Below are positions 51,424 to 60,040 of a stretch of 64,000 bases of DNA, piece by piece. The notes beneath the pieces are model-generated. The model worked only from the letters and a program-made list of their open reading frames with translations. It did no database searches and was not told the DNA's origin. A program made the position numbers and the translations under genes. Every line of letters starts with the position of its first letter. The stretch's first letter is position 1. Source of the stretch: Bradyrhizobium quebecense. GTDB lineage: Bacteria; Pseudomonadota; Alphaproteobacteria; Rhizobiales; Xanthobacteraceae. The stretch lies in the NCBI RefSeq assembly GCF_013373795.3, contig NZ_CP088022.1, forward strand, positions 6,262,001-6,326,000. Direction: 5' to 3'.

Positions 51424-52400
51424 TCAACTGTGCGATCGCGGGCCTCGGCCGCTGGGGCCGCGCGCTGGTCGAGGCTGCGCAGAACGAGCCGCGGCTGAGC
51501 GTCGTCCGCGCGGTGGAACCCGACATGAGCGGCGCCGCGAGCTTTTGCGCGGCACATGGCCTGTCCCCCGCGACCAGCCTCCAGGCCGTGCTGGCCGAGC
51601 CTGAGATCGATGCCGTGCTGCTGGCAACACCGCATTCGCTGCACAGGAGCCAGGTGATCGCCGCCGCCGCGGCCGGTAAGCAGGTGTTTTGCGAGAAGCC
51701 GCTGGCGCTCAAGCGCCGCGATGCGGCCGAGATGTTCGCAGCCTGCCGCAACGCCGGCGTGCTGCTCGCGGTCGGGCATAACCGCCGGTTCTGGCCGTCG
51801 ATGCAGGCGCTGCGCGCGATGGTCGCCGGCGGCGAGCTCGGCACGATCCTGCATGTCGAGGGCCACAACAGCAACGAGAACTCGCAAGGCATCACACAGG
51901 GCTGGCGGCTGTCGCCCGAGGAGTCGCCGGGCGGCGGGCTGACCGGCGCAGGGCTGCATGTGCTCGACGGCTTCGTCAGCCTCCTTGGTCCTGCCCGACA
52001 GGTCTATGCCCGGTTGAGTGAACGTGAGGCCGGACCGCCGCCGCTCGACACTGCAACTTTAGCGATTGAATTTGTGAATGGCGTGAGTGCAACCCTTGCT
52101 ACCGTCCGCGCAACACCGTTCTATTGGCGCGTGCATGTGTTCGGGACGAAGGGATCCGCGGAGGTGCTCGACGAGGGGACGATGGTGCTACGGAAATCCG
52201 GCGAGGCGCCTGCGACGACGCGCTATCCGGTGGTCAACACGCTCACCGCGGAACTTTCGGCCTTTGCCGATGCGGTCGAACGCAGACAGCCGTTCCCGGT
52301 GCCCGAAGCAGATGTGCTGGCGACGCTCGCCGCGCTCGAGGCCGCGTTGCAGTCGATGCAGTCTGGATATCCGGTTGCCTGCCATACGGCATACCAGTGA
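51420..52400 (+). CDS. Gfo/Idh/MocA-family oxidoreductase
   Basis: 326 residues. The NAD(P) site is CAIAGLGRWGRALV. The family motif CEKPLALKRRDAAEM contains the conserved Lys-Pro, and a C-terminal alpha/beta domain follows (GGGLTGAGLHVLDGFVSLLG). The family mostly acts on sugars or cyclitols, but also on other polyols. It is coupled to the preceding hydroxyacid dehydrogenase, so the two probably act in sequence on the ligand of the Bug protein. Confidence 0.88.
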   Translation: MINCAIAGLGRWGRALVEAAQNEPRLSVVRAVEPDMSGAASFCAAHGLSPATSLQAVLAEPEIDAVLLATPHSLHRSQVIAAAAAGKQVFCEKPLALKRRDAAEMFAACRNAGVLLAVGHNRRFWPSMQALRAMVAGGELGTILHVEGHNSNENSQGITQGWRLSPEESPGGGLTGAGLHVLDGFVSLLGPARQVYARLSEREAGPPPLDTATLAIEFVNGVSATLATVRATPFYWRVHVFGTKGSAEVLDEGTMVLRKSGEAPATTRYPVVNTLTAELSAFADAVERRQPFPVPEADVLATLAALEAALQSMQSGYPVACHTAYQ

Positions 52401-52406
52401 TCCGCC

Positions 52407-53162
52407 ATGCCTGAACAACCGGAGAGGGCGAGATCGTCCCGCTACCGCGACATCGCCGCCGGACTGCAGAAGGACATCCGTCTCGGCACCTACGCGGTCG
52501 GCAATCTGCTGCCGACCGAAACCGAGTTGATGGCGAGCTATCAGGCGAGTCGCCAGACCGTGCGCGAGGCGCTGCGCATCCTGATCGACCAGGGCCTGAT
52601 CGTACGCCGCGCCGGCCTCGGTTCGGTGGTGATCGCCTCCGAACCGCCGGTGCTGTTCACCCACAGCGTCAAGTCGCTCGGCGAGTGGCTGCGCTATTCC
52701 AACGAGACCTACCGCGACGTGGTCGGCAGCAGCGACATCGTCGCCGACCGCAAGCTGGCTGCGCTTCTGAAATGCGAGCCCGGCAAGAGCTGGTTCCTGA
52801 TCGAGGCCGTGCGCCGCTCCGACCAGTTCGCCGCGCCGCTCGGCTGGACCGAGATCTACGTGCTGCGCCGGTTCGCCGATGTCGTGACGCGGCCCGACCA
52901 TGGCCGCACGCCGGTGCACGAGCAGATCGCCAAGATGTATGGCCAGGTCACCGAGCGCGCGCAGATGGAAATCTTCGTGCGCGGCATGCCGGCGCCGATC
53001 GCCAAGGCGCTCGGGGTCAAGACCGGCTCGCCGGCGCTCACCGTGGTACGCCGCTACTACGGCCTGCGCGAGGAACTGTTCGAGGTCACCATCACCACGC
53101 ACCCGGAAGGGCGCTATACCTACACGATGGATATGCAGCGTTCGCTGCGCCCGAAGCTCTAG
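52407..53162 (+). CDS. GntR-family regulator with UTRA effector domain (HutC type)
   Basis: 251 residues. The N-terminal winged helix is LLPTETELMASYQASRQTVREALRILI followed by GLIVRRAGLGSVV. The C-terminal UTRA ligand domain includes WLRYSNETYRDVVGSSD and LGVKTGSPALTVVRRYYG. It is the last gene of the rightward operon, 6 bp after the dehydrogenase. It is the best candidate for the mirror-image operators at 49447 and 49512, giving self-regulated, substrate-induced control of both arms. Confidence 0.9.
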   Translation: MPEQPERARSSRYRDIAAGLQKDIRLGTYAVGNLLPTETELMASYQASRQTVREALRILIDQGLIVRRAGLGSVVIASEPPVLFTHSVKSLGEWLRYSNETYRDVVGSSDIVADRKLAALLKCEPGKSWFLIEAVRRSDQFAAPLGWTEIYVLRRFADVVTRPDHGRTPVHEQIAKMYGQVTERAQMEIFVRGMPAPIAKALGVKTGSPALTVVRRYYGLREELFEVTITTHPEGRYTYTMDMQRSLRPKL

Positions 53163-53221
53163 GTATTTGCCGAGACGCGTTGTCTTCACGCGAGCCGGAA
53201 GCCGCTTCGCTTGAAATCGCG

Positions 53222-53353
53222 CTAGCGCGCCCGAGCCAGATGCGTGCTGCTGGCAGAGGTATGCGCCATCTGCGGGGTTCCGCTCACGCCCCAGATGACG
53301 ACCGCGATCAGCGCGGCCGCCCAGACATATGGCACAGCATTCGGCTTCTTCAT
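53222..53353 (-). CDS. small single-pass membrane protein (hypothetical)
   Basis: 43 residues starting MKKPNAVPYVWAAALIAVVI and ending THLARAR (an ATG four codons upstream is possible). One hydrophobic helix is preceded by positive charges, a credible small membrane protein. The ribosome site is weak and no family is recognised. It lies after gntR on the opposite strand. A competing 68-residue plus-strand frame covers the same DNA. Confidence 0.4.
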   Translation of the reverse strand: MKKPNAVPYVWAAALIAVVIWGVSGTPQMAHTSASSTHLARAR

Positions 53354-53712
53354 TTCCGAGATCATCCCCAACGTCTCAGGAGCACCGATGAATCTTGCAA
53401 CCTCAATCGTCAGCGTCTCACCAGGCACCCGTCCTTCACAACGCTACTAAGGTTAGACCTTGTCGGTTTCGGGACGTCTTCGTGCGAATCCGGAAATGAT
53501 TTCGTGGGAACCGGGCCGTCTCATCCGAATTGATGAGACCGCGGGTCTACGGCTTCGGCGTTCGCGACAAGGCCGGGAGAATTTCCTGCTTAAATTTGAG
53601 TCAGATGCACAACAAACATTCCAAAGGGATCCCGCTGAATTCTTTTTGATTGTCCGCCGGACTCCGGCCGTGGCATCACGGCCTATGACACTGCGATGAC
53701 AGGGATTCTCCC

Positions 53713-53889
53713 GTGACTGCCCAATCGGCCAAACCGCAAGGCGGCTCCCGCCGCCACTCCAAGGAAACGCAGGACGAGGTCGCGCGGTCGCTGGAACGGG
53801 AGCTGCAGCTCCTGACGGAAGAGCGCCAGGAACGCGCCCTTCGGTTCGGCCTCGACTTTGCAGCCAAGACGCCGAAAACCGACCACTAG
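53713..53889 (+). CDS. small charged protein (hypothetical)
   Basis: 58 residues from a GTG at 53713, with CAGGGA seven bases before it. The sequence is rich in Lys/Arg/Glu, with a predicted helix ETQDEVARSLERELQLLTEE and the end RALRFGLDFAAKTPKTDH. Codon positions show the third-base GC bias of real genes here. No known domain. It lies alone in an otherwise empty kilobase. Confidence 0.5.
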   Translation: MTAQSAKPQGGSRRHSKETQDEVARSLERELQLLTEERQERALRFGLDFAAKTPKTDH

Positions 53890-54335
53890 GCGCGCTGCCG
53901 CGCCGCGACTCAAGGGCGCACAATCTCCGTAGCATTGCTGACCCGCGCGGCCATCTGACAATGGCCGGTGCGCGTTGGCGTGCGTCAGTCGTGCTGGGGG
54001 CCTGCTCAGGCCGCAACGGCAAAGCCGTTGCACGCGCGACGGGGAGAAGTCCGATTGACCTGTCAAACAGCTCGTTCGGTGCGATCACCCGCGAAAGCCG
54101 AAAGCGGGTGATCGAGTGCACGGCTCCTTCCCAGGCGTCGTCCCTGCTTTCGCCGGGACGACACTGAATTTATGGCGCTGCTTGTGGATCACCCTTCCGC
54201 GTTCTCGCGACATCCTTGTCCGAGTTTTTGCATTTTGTTTCGCCCTCTCTCTTGAACAGAGGGCGCAGGGAAAGCCGGGTGCGTGACCATATCACCGTCA
54301 TTGCACCGTACGCGTAGCCTCAAAATAGCGAATCG
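53890..54335. other. gene-free stretch with REP remnants
   Basis: No supportable gene: the 222-residue minus-strand frame crossing it is Arg/Ser/Pro-rich and lacks any domain. It holds a REP fragment GTCGTCCC ... GGGACGAC (54137-54162), a hairpin CGCCCTCT/AGAGGGCG (54241-54265) and a GGTGCGATCACCCGC/GCGGGTGATCGAGTGC-like inverted pair near 54075-54120. It looks like accumulated repeat debris. Confidence 0.6.
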
Positions 54336-55892
54336 TTATTGCGCGCCCTGCGCTTCCGCATCGACTTGCACATCGTGGCCGAAGCGATCCTTGCCGCTGA
54401 GCCTGGTCTTGCCGCCGTCGAACGTGAGCAGCCATCTGTGATCGGTATCGCCGCCGACCAGACGCAGGTCGATCGCAAACGTCTCAGCGGTCTGCCACGT
54501 CCCCTTCAGCGCCATCACGCCGAGCGGCGTTGGCTGGCCGAGACGATAGGTGCCGTCGAGCCCGATCGGTCCCGCCAATTTGACTACCGGCCTCGCCGCA
54601 TCCGGCGTCGCTGTTTCCAGCTCGTAGTGCGCGGACGGATTGGTCAGATACAGCGTCAGCGCCCGCAGATTGAGGCCGTTGGGCGGGAAGCGCCAGGTCT
54701 TGCCCGAGATGGCCGCCGCAATCTCGGGCACCGCACCGGCCGCCGACGGCTTTTCCGTCGCGCTGTCGCGCAGCGCCGCGGCGAGCTGATTGCCGCCGGC
54801 GGAGTTCACCGGCAGCGCCGTGTCGGACTTGACGGCGCCGGAAATGTCGTCGGCCATCCTGCCGAATGAGCAGTAGTCGCGCGCGGTCACGACCGTGACG
54901 ATGTCGAGCGCGGGAAAGATCATGAACAGCTGGCAGCGGTCGCCGACCGCCATGAAGGCCTGCTGCTTCGGCATCACCCAGAAGAAATTGGCATAGCGCA
55001 GGGACGGGTCGAACGAGGCGTGCATCTCTGTCGTCGCGTGCCTGATGCGATCGACCCAGCCGGACGGCAGCAGCCGCTGCCCTTCCCATTCGCCGTCATG
55101 CAGATAGAGCAGCCCGATCTTGGCGGCGTCGCGCGGCGCGAGCAGAAGCCCGCCGCCGCCCTGCGTCAGCCCCGGCCCGATGCTGTGCCAGTAGGGCGCG
55201 GCAATCCCGAGCGGGCGAAACAATTTCGTCACCGCATAGTCCCGCGCGCTCACGCCGGTGAGCTTGTTGATGATCGCGGCCAGCAACTGCGGATTGCCGG
55301 TGTTGTAGTAGAACGCCTCGCCCGGCGCCTTCGCCATCGGACGGTCCAGGATGAACTGGATCGCATCGGGGCTGCGCCCCCATTCGATCAGCGAGTCCGG
55401 CCTGCCGCCCTCGACGCCCTCCGTCCAGGCCATCCCCGAGGTCATGTCGAGCATGGTCTGGATCGTGATCGCCCGCTTGCGGTCATCGAGATTGGCGATG
55501 GTGCGGTCGCCGAAGAAATCGACCATGCGATGGTCGAGGCTGTCGAGCAAATTATCCTTGAGCAGCATCGCGACCAGCGTGCCGGTCACCGCCTTGGTGG
55601 CTGAATTGATCAGATGCGGGATCTCCGGCGTGTACGGCGCATAGTAAGCGTCGAGCACGATCCGGCCATGACGCGCAATCAGGAGGCTATCGAAACTGTG
55701 AGCCGCGCCAAAGTTGACGAGCCGCGCCAGCGCGGCGGAATCCATCCCCTGCTCTTCCGGCGTCGTCGTCTGCCATTGCCGGGTCGGCCACACCGGATCG
55801 GCGGCCCCTTCTGCGCGGGCTGCACCTGACCAGATCAGCGCGGCAAGCGACAGCCCCCGTAGCGTCGACACGGCCAAATGTCTGAGATGCAT
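54336..55892 (-). CDS. exported serine hydrolase of the beta-lactamase class C fold
   Basis: 518 residues with a signal peptide (MHLRHLAVSTLRGLSLAALIWSGAARAE). The SxxK motif is Ser97-Ala-Thr-Lys100 (NSATKAVTG) and the YxN motif is Tyr195-Tyr-Asn197 (FYYNTGN). The third motif is not clear. A C-terminal extension of about 150 residues (from QLAAALRDSA) forms a beta-rich domain. Relatives act as esterases, D-aminopeptidases or peptidoglycan hydrolases. Antibiotic resistance is not implied. Confidence 0.82.
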   Translation of the reverse strand: MHLRHLAVSTLRGLSLAALIWSGAARAEGAADPVWPTRQWQTTTPEEQGMDSAALARLVNFGAAHSFDSLLIARHGRIVLDAYYAPYTPEIPHLINSATKAVTGTLVAMLLKDNLLDSLDHRMVDFFGDRTIANLDDRKRAITIQTMLDMTSGMAWTEGVEGGRPDSLIEWGRSPDAIQFILDRPMAKAPGEAFYYNTGNPQLLAAIINKLTGVSARDYAVTKLFRPLGIAAPYWHSIGPGLTQGGGGLLLAPRDAAKIGLLYLHDGEWEGQRLLPSGWVDRIRHATTEMHASFDPSLRYANFFWVMPKQQAFMAVGDRCQLFMIFPALDIVTVVTARDYCSFGRMADDISGAVKSDTALPVNSAGGNQLAAALRDSATEKPSAAGAVPEIAAAISGKTWRFPPNGLNLRALTLYLTNPSAHYELETATPDAARPVVKLAGPIGLDGTYRLGQPTPLGVMALKGTWQTAETFAIDLRLVGGDTDHRWLLTFDGGKTRLSGKDRFGHDVQVDAEAQGAQ

Positions 55893-56017
55893 CTGCGCCC
55901 CATCAGGATGCGGCTGTCACCGCACCATCCGCGATCCCTGCCATACCTGTCAATCTCGGTGCCGCCGTGGCGGCAGCGATTTGCGACGACGGCGCGGCTC
56001 CTCCTGCGTCAATCGCA

Positions 56018-57016
56018 TTATCGCGAGCTCTCCACGAACGTAACCGGCGTCCCCTTCGCGACACCGGCCGCGACCCGCTGCGCATCCCAATTCGTGAGCC
56101 GAACACAACCATGGGACACGGCCTTGGAAACCTTGCCGGGTTCGGGTGTGCCGTGGATGCCGTAGCCTTCTGCCGAGAGGTTGATCCAAATCGAGCCGAC
56201 CGGATTGTTCGGGCCGGGCTTGATCGTGAACGGCTTCTTCGATTTGACACCCTTGAATCTGTATTTTGGATTGTAGCGATAGGTCGGGTCCTTGTTGATC
56301 GCCGTCACCTTCAACGTGCCGCTCGGCGTCGGCTTCTCAGTGCTGCCGACCGTTGCGGGATAGAAGGCGATGAGCTTCCCTGCGGCGTCGAATGTGCCGA
56401 GCGTCTGCCGCGTCTTGTCGACTTCGACGCGTGCAACCGGCGCTGAACCTCCGGCGTCGATAACGTTCGCGACCGCAATGCTGTCACCGGCCTTGTCGAA
56501 CTTCTGTCCTGGATTGAGCGCCTGAAGGAGCGCCTCACTCATGTGGAATTTCTCGGCTAGCGCCTCGCGCGGGCCGGTGTAATTCAGCGCGGGCAAGTCC
56601 TTCATGCTCTCCATCTTCGCAGGGACCTGCTTCAGGAAGGGCCCTTTTACGTCGGCATCCGCGATCGTGTATTTGACGATCACGGCCCCTTCGCTGGCGG
56701 CGGCGAGCCTGCTCCAGAGATCCGGCGTCACGGCCTTGTCGAACGACAGTCCATTCGCCCCGGCAAACGCCGTGAGCGCCTTCTGCGCATTCTCGCCGAG
56801 CTGGCCGTCGATTTCGCCGGGAGAGAAATGCGCGCGATCGAGCAGAATTTCGAGCTTGGCAATGGAGGCGCTGACCTGGTGTCGGCCCGGCAATTTTCCC
56901 GGTGGCGCCACTGCGTCGTTGATCGCAGCGGCATCGAGGCCCGCCGCCATCACTGGCGCGGCGGAGACAAGCAAAAGTACAAAAGCAAAACGCGCAACGA
57001 AACAATGTCGAAACAT
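56018..57016 (-). CDS. L,D-transpeptidase (YkuD family)
   Basis: 332 residues from ATG 57016, after a GGGA site (a TTG four codons earlier is possible). It has a signal peptide, then a peptidoglycan-binding-like helical domain (ILLDRAHFSPGEIDGQLGEN). The catalytic motif is HGTPEPGKVSKAVSHGCVRL, with the nucleophile Cys near residue 304. It makes 3-3 cross-links in peptidoglycan or attaches proteins to it. It is divergent from a lytic transglycosylase gene across a short palindromic control region. Confidence 0.9.
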   Translation of the reverse strand: MFRHCFVARFAFVLLLVSAAPVMAAGLDAAAINDAVAPPGKLPGRHQVSASIAKLEILLDRAHFSPGEIDGQLGENAQKALTAFAGANGLSFDKAVTPDLWSRLAAASEGAVIVKYTIADADVKGPFLKQVPAKMESMKDLPALNYTGPREALAEKFHMSEALLQALNPGQKFDKAGDSIAVANVIDAGGSAPVARVEVDKTRQTLGTFDAAGKLIAFYPATVGSTEKPTPSGTLKVTAINKDPTYRYNPKYRFKGVKSKKPFTIKPGPNNPVGSIWINLSAEGYGIHGTPEPGKVSKAVSHGCVRLTNWDAQRVAAGVAKGTPVTFVESSR

Positions 57017-57038
57017 CGCGTATCCCAACGTGGCTCCA

Positions 57039-57056
57039 TTCCGTAAAGTTACGGAA
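57039..57056. promoter_or_regulatory. perfect inverted repeat upstream of the L,D-transpeptidase
   Basis: TTCCGTAA-AG-TTACGGAA, an 8-2-8 perfect palindrome, 23 bp upstream of ATG 57016 and about 150 bp upstream of the divergent transglycosylase. It could be a repressor operator or a hairpin in the leader. The regulator is unknown. Confidence 0.5.
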
Positions 57057-57203
57057 AGCGTCGAAGTTCCAATGCAAACGGCGGCCGAGTTCTGCGGTGG
57101 AACAGCTGATATCGCGGCATCGCCGCAATCGACCCGTTAAAAAGTCGTCATCCGAAGCGCATTTGCGCGCAGTTCACATCACAGTTCAGGCCTCTCGAAG
57201 CAA

Positions 57204-58295
57204 ATGCGATTCATCATCGCGGCGCTTGCCGCGTTTCTTGTCTTGATGCTCGACGTCGATCGTTCGCCAAGTTCAATCAACACCCCCACAGTCCAAGCCC
57301 CCACGTTCTCGCACGACACTACAACGGACGCCGTTCCTTTCGCCGCCCGCTTCATCGAAAGCGCCGATGCCAGCGAAGCGCCCGGTGCGACGGTCGAGGA
57401 TGAGGCGCGGGCGCCTGCGATCGAGCCGCGCGATGCCGCGGCCGAGCCGCAGGCGTCCGCGATCGAAACGTTCTGCCACTCCTTGCAGGACGCGGCCCAG
57501 GCGAGCGAAATCCCCGTTGCGTTCTTTGCGCGCCTGATCTGGCAGGAGAGCCGCTTTCGTTCGAACGAAGTCAGCCACGCCGGCGCGCAGGGCGTCGCAC
57601 AGTTCATGCCCGAGACGGCCGCGGAAGTCGGGCTCGACGATCCCTTCGATCCGCTCAAGGCCCTGCCTGCTTCGGCCAAGCTGCTGCGCAAGCTGCGCGA
57701 CGATTTCGGCAACCTCGGCCTTGCGGCTGCCGCCTACAACGCCGGCAGCGGCCGCGTCCAGAAGTGGCTCGCCAGGCAAAGCGAGTTGCCGCGCGAGACC
57801 CGCGACTATGTCCGGATCATCACCGGGACCAAGGCTGAGGATTGGATCGAGAGCGTCGACACGCTCGCTATTCGTATCGATCTACCGAGCGAAGCGCCTT
57901 GCGAAGGAACCGGCGGCCTGTCGAAGTCGAAGGATGTCGCTTTCGTCTCTGCATCACCGGCATCTGCCGTGACCACGCTCATTCGCAAGGCGGAGGCGGC
58001 CCAGCAGGCGGCAAGGTCCGTGGCGAGCCGCACACGCAAACGACTCGCACTCCTGCTCAGAAAGGGTTCGCCCGGTGCAGCCCGGCTCGGCAAGGCACGC
58101 CCGGCCATCGTCTCCGCCAAGGTAAAATCGGCGAAGGGCCGCGCCATTCGCGTAGCCTCGCGCTCGCGTCGTCGGGCTGAAGCTAAACGCAATCCAGGAC
58201 TGTCGCTGTATTTCCTGCGGCTGACGGCAACCCGGATGACGGAAAACGCAGCCCGCGCAATCGGGGTTGCCGCGGCAACACCCAATCCGGCGTAA
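57204..58295 (+). CDS. lytic transglycosylase (SLT domain) with basic C-terminal tail
   Basis: 363 residues with an N-terminal signal or anchor helix. The SLT domain spans about 90-215: catalytic Glu115 in WQESRF, then GAQGVAQFMPETAAEVGLDD and AAYNAGSGRVQKW. It cleaves peptidoglycan glycan strands. Residues beyond 240 form a long Arg/Lys/Ala-rich tail (SRTRKRLALLLRKG ... SRSRRRAEAKR) not needed for catalysis, perhaps for wall or nucleic-acid-like polyanion binding. Confidence 0.88.
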   Translation: MRFIIAALAAFLVLMLDVDRSPSSINTPTVQAPTFSHDTTTDAVPFAARFIESADASEAPGATVEDEARAPAIEPRDAAAEPQASAIETFCHSLQDAAQASEIPVAFFARLIWQESRFRSNEVSHAGAQGVAQFMPETAAEVGLDDPFDPLKALPASAKLLRKLRDDFGNLGLAAAAYNAGSGRVQKWLARQSELPRETRDYVRIITGTKAEDWIESVDTLAIRIDLPSEAPCEGTGGLSKSKDVAFVSASPASAVTTLIRKAEAAQQAARSVASRTRKRLALLLRKGSPGAARLGKARPAIVSAKVKSAKGRAIRVASRSRRRAEAKRNPGLSLYFLRLTATRMTENAARAIGVAAATPNPA

Positions 58296-58324
58296 AGCGC
58301 CGGGGCACTCGTCGGTTGCCGGTG

Positions 58325-58438
58325 CTACGGCGCGGACGACGCCGCAAGGCTCGGCAGCGGCGCGAACTGCATCTCTGCAACGGCCGAGCCGGCGTAAGCA
58401 CTGGCGATCAGGATCATGACTCGAATGGCGACGAACAT
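58325..58438 (-). CDS. very small exported peptide (hypothetical)
   Basis: 37 residues: MFVAIRVMILIASAYAGSAV followed by AEMQFAPLPSLAASSAP. A strong AGGAGG ribosome site lies six bases before ATG 58438, much better than at many larger genes here. The first 22 residues form a signal peptide with an A-x-A-like cleavage site, leaving a mature peptide of about 15 residues. It lies in the gap after the transglycosylase gene. Unrecognised. Confidence 0.5.
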   Translation of the reverse strand: MFVAIRVMILIASAYAGSAVAEMQFAPLPSLAASSAP

Positions 58439-58660
58439 GGTGCCTCCTCAGTCTTCTTGTTGGTCTCTTGATGCCAGAGACTTCTTTCCCGCCGGTGAGG
58501 AAAGCTGGTTGCCGCAACCTTGAAGGCATTGGTAAGCGAGCCGTTTACGCAAGCTTCCGTTCATGAGTTGGGAACCGTATCGGCCGATCGGCCAGCGCGC
58601 TAAACGCGCGGTTCACCGTGACCGGGCATTGTTCGCCTCAATCAAGAAGGCGCAATCACA

Positions 58661-58933
58661 ATGCCGATTTTCAGGACGATCCTTGTTGTCGCATCGATTT
58701 TTCTTGCCGTTTTGTACGTCTACGATGCCTGCCGCAGCGACGGCTTGCTCAGGGCGACTCCCGTGAGCGACGTGATTGCACGGCGCTGGCCGGAATCGGA
58801 TGCGTTTCGTCCGGAGGCGGCACCCGCTCCCGCAACCACGGCCACCGCGACCCCGGCGGCGCGCGTTAGGGAAACGTTTGCGATGTTCATCCCCAGGGAC
58901 GCGCGACGCCACCTGATGCAGCGCAGCCTTTAA
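58661..58933 (+). CDS. small single-pass membrane protein (hypothetical)
   Basis: 90 residues. An N-terminal helix (FRTILVVASIFLAVLYVY) is followed by a Pro/Ala/Thr-rich linker (PEAAPAPATTATATPAA) and a basic tail. An AGAAGG ribosome site precedes the ATG. It may be secreted or anchored. No family is recognised and no operon partner is evident. Confidence 0.6.
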   Translation: MPIFRTILVVASIFLAVLYVYDACRSDGLLRATPVSDVIARRWPESDAFRPEAAPAPATTATATPAARVRETFAMFIPRDARRHLMQRSL

Positions 58934-58934
58934 G

Positions 58935-59001
58935 GCGCTTTCGAGCGAAGTGGGCGCCGGTTGGCGAGAAGAAAACGCGTCAAAACAAGAATCGAGAGCT
59001 T
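58935..59001. repeat. interspersed rhizobial repeat, copy 2
   Basis: A diverged copy of the element at 1269-1334, sharing GAGCGAAGT, CGCCGG/ACCGG, GAAGAAAACGCGTCAAA and GAGAGCT blocks in the same order. It separates convergent genes. Confidence 0.65.
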
Positions 59002-59005
59002 CGTT

Positions 59006-60040
59006 TCAGCCCAGAGATACGCCGGCCTTGGCCCGGCTGATCCCGAGCGCAACAATGCGATTCAGCAGAACCGGATAGTCCAGTCCATCATGCCCGGCGG
59101 CTGTCGCGAACTCCTGGCTCTTGGCGATTTCGGGATTGGGGTTGGCCTCAATGAAATACGGAACGCCGTTGGTGGACAGGCGGAAGTCGATGCGCGCGTA
59201 GCCATCGAGCCCCAAGGTCCGGTAGATGCGTTTCGCCAGCCGTTGAATATGGGCGGATAGTTCCGGCGTCAGATCTTCGGCCGGCCCGTCCGCAATTCCG
59301 ATGCGCTCCTGATAGCTGGTATCGTGCTTGACCTTCTCGGTGGCGATCTGGCGTGCGGCGGGGCCGCCCATGCTGCCGAACTTCAATTCCCAAACCGGCA
59401 GGACCCGCAGCCTGTTGTTGCCGATCACGCCGACATAGAGCTCACGTCCCTCGATGAACTGCTCGGCGATCGCGGCCGTTCCGATCCGCTCATGGATGAA
59501 GGCGACTCGCTCCGCGAGCTTCTCGTCGGTATCGACGATCGACGCCTGTGAGATGCCGAGCGATCCATCGCTGCTCAGGCTCTTGACGATCAGCGGCAGC
59601 GCGAGCCGCGGCGGCCGCTTGACCTTGCGGCGCATCGGGAACACGGCGAAGGCCGGCACCGGGATGCGGCGGTGATGCACCAGCGTCTTGGACAGATCCT
59701 TGCCGCGCGCCAGGATCAGGCCGCGCGGATTGCACCCGGTATAGGGGATCTTCATCAGCTCGAGATAGCTCGCGATGTGCTGGTCATACACGACGTCGTA
59801 GTGAAACTCCTCCAGCAGCGTGAACACCACGTGCGGCTTGAAGCCCTCGATCTCGTCGCGCACCGGCTTGATTTCCTCCTGCACGCCGAGCGGACGAACC
59901 TCATGGCCGGCCGCGCGCAGGGTACTCACCACGTCGTATTCGGTTTTCCACTCGTTGATTTCCCGCGCGGAGTATCCGTCGCTGGAGTCCGGCGGCACAC
60001 AGTCCGGGTGCATCAGCACCAGAATGCGAAAGTGTTTCAT
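59006..60040 (-). CDS. ATP-grasp ligase (D-Ala-D-Ala ligase-like)
   Basis: 344 residues from ATG 60040. The N-terminal domain is ILVLMHPDCVPPDSSDGYS; the linker KIPYTGCNPRGLILARGKDL resembles the D-Ala-D-Ala ligase substrate loop. The ATP-binding domain follows, with LIVKSLSSDGSLGISQASIV and the Mg-binding RIDFRLSTNGVPYFIEANPN. It joins a carboxylate to an amine using ATP. It overlaps the metallopeptidase gene by 4 bp. It is unlikely to be the housekeeping Ddl because the context has no cell-division genes. Confidence 0.85.
   Translation of the reverse strand: MKHFRILVLMHPDCVPPDSSDGYSAREINEWKTEYDVVSTLRAAGHEVRPLGVQEEIKPVRDEIEGFKPHVVFTLLEEFHYDVVYDQHIASYLELMKIPYTGCNPRGLILARGKDLSKTLVHHRRIPVPAFAVFPMRRKVKRPPRLALPLIVKSLSSDGSLGISQASIVDTDEKLAERVAFIHERIGTAAIAEQFIEGRELYVGVIGNNRLRVLPVWELKFGSMGGPAARQIATEKVKHDTSYQERIGIADGPAEDLTPELSAHIQRLAKRIYRTLGLDGYARIDFRLSTNGVPYFIEANPNPEIAKSQEFATAAGHDGLDYPVLLNRIVALGISRAKAGVSLG

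Noticed and set aside
53453..54121. 222-residue minus-strand frame in the sparse region
   Set aside because: Arg/Ser/Pro-rich, no domain, crosses the better small gene at 53713-53889 and REP debris.
54336..55892. Antibiotic-resistance beta-lactamase
   Set aside because: Although SxxK and YxN motifs are present, length, C-terminal domain and context fit a general serine hydrolase/esterase.
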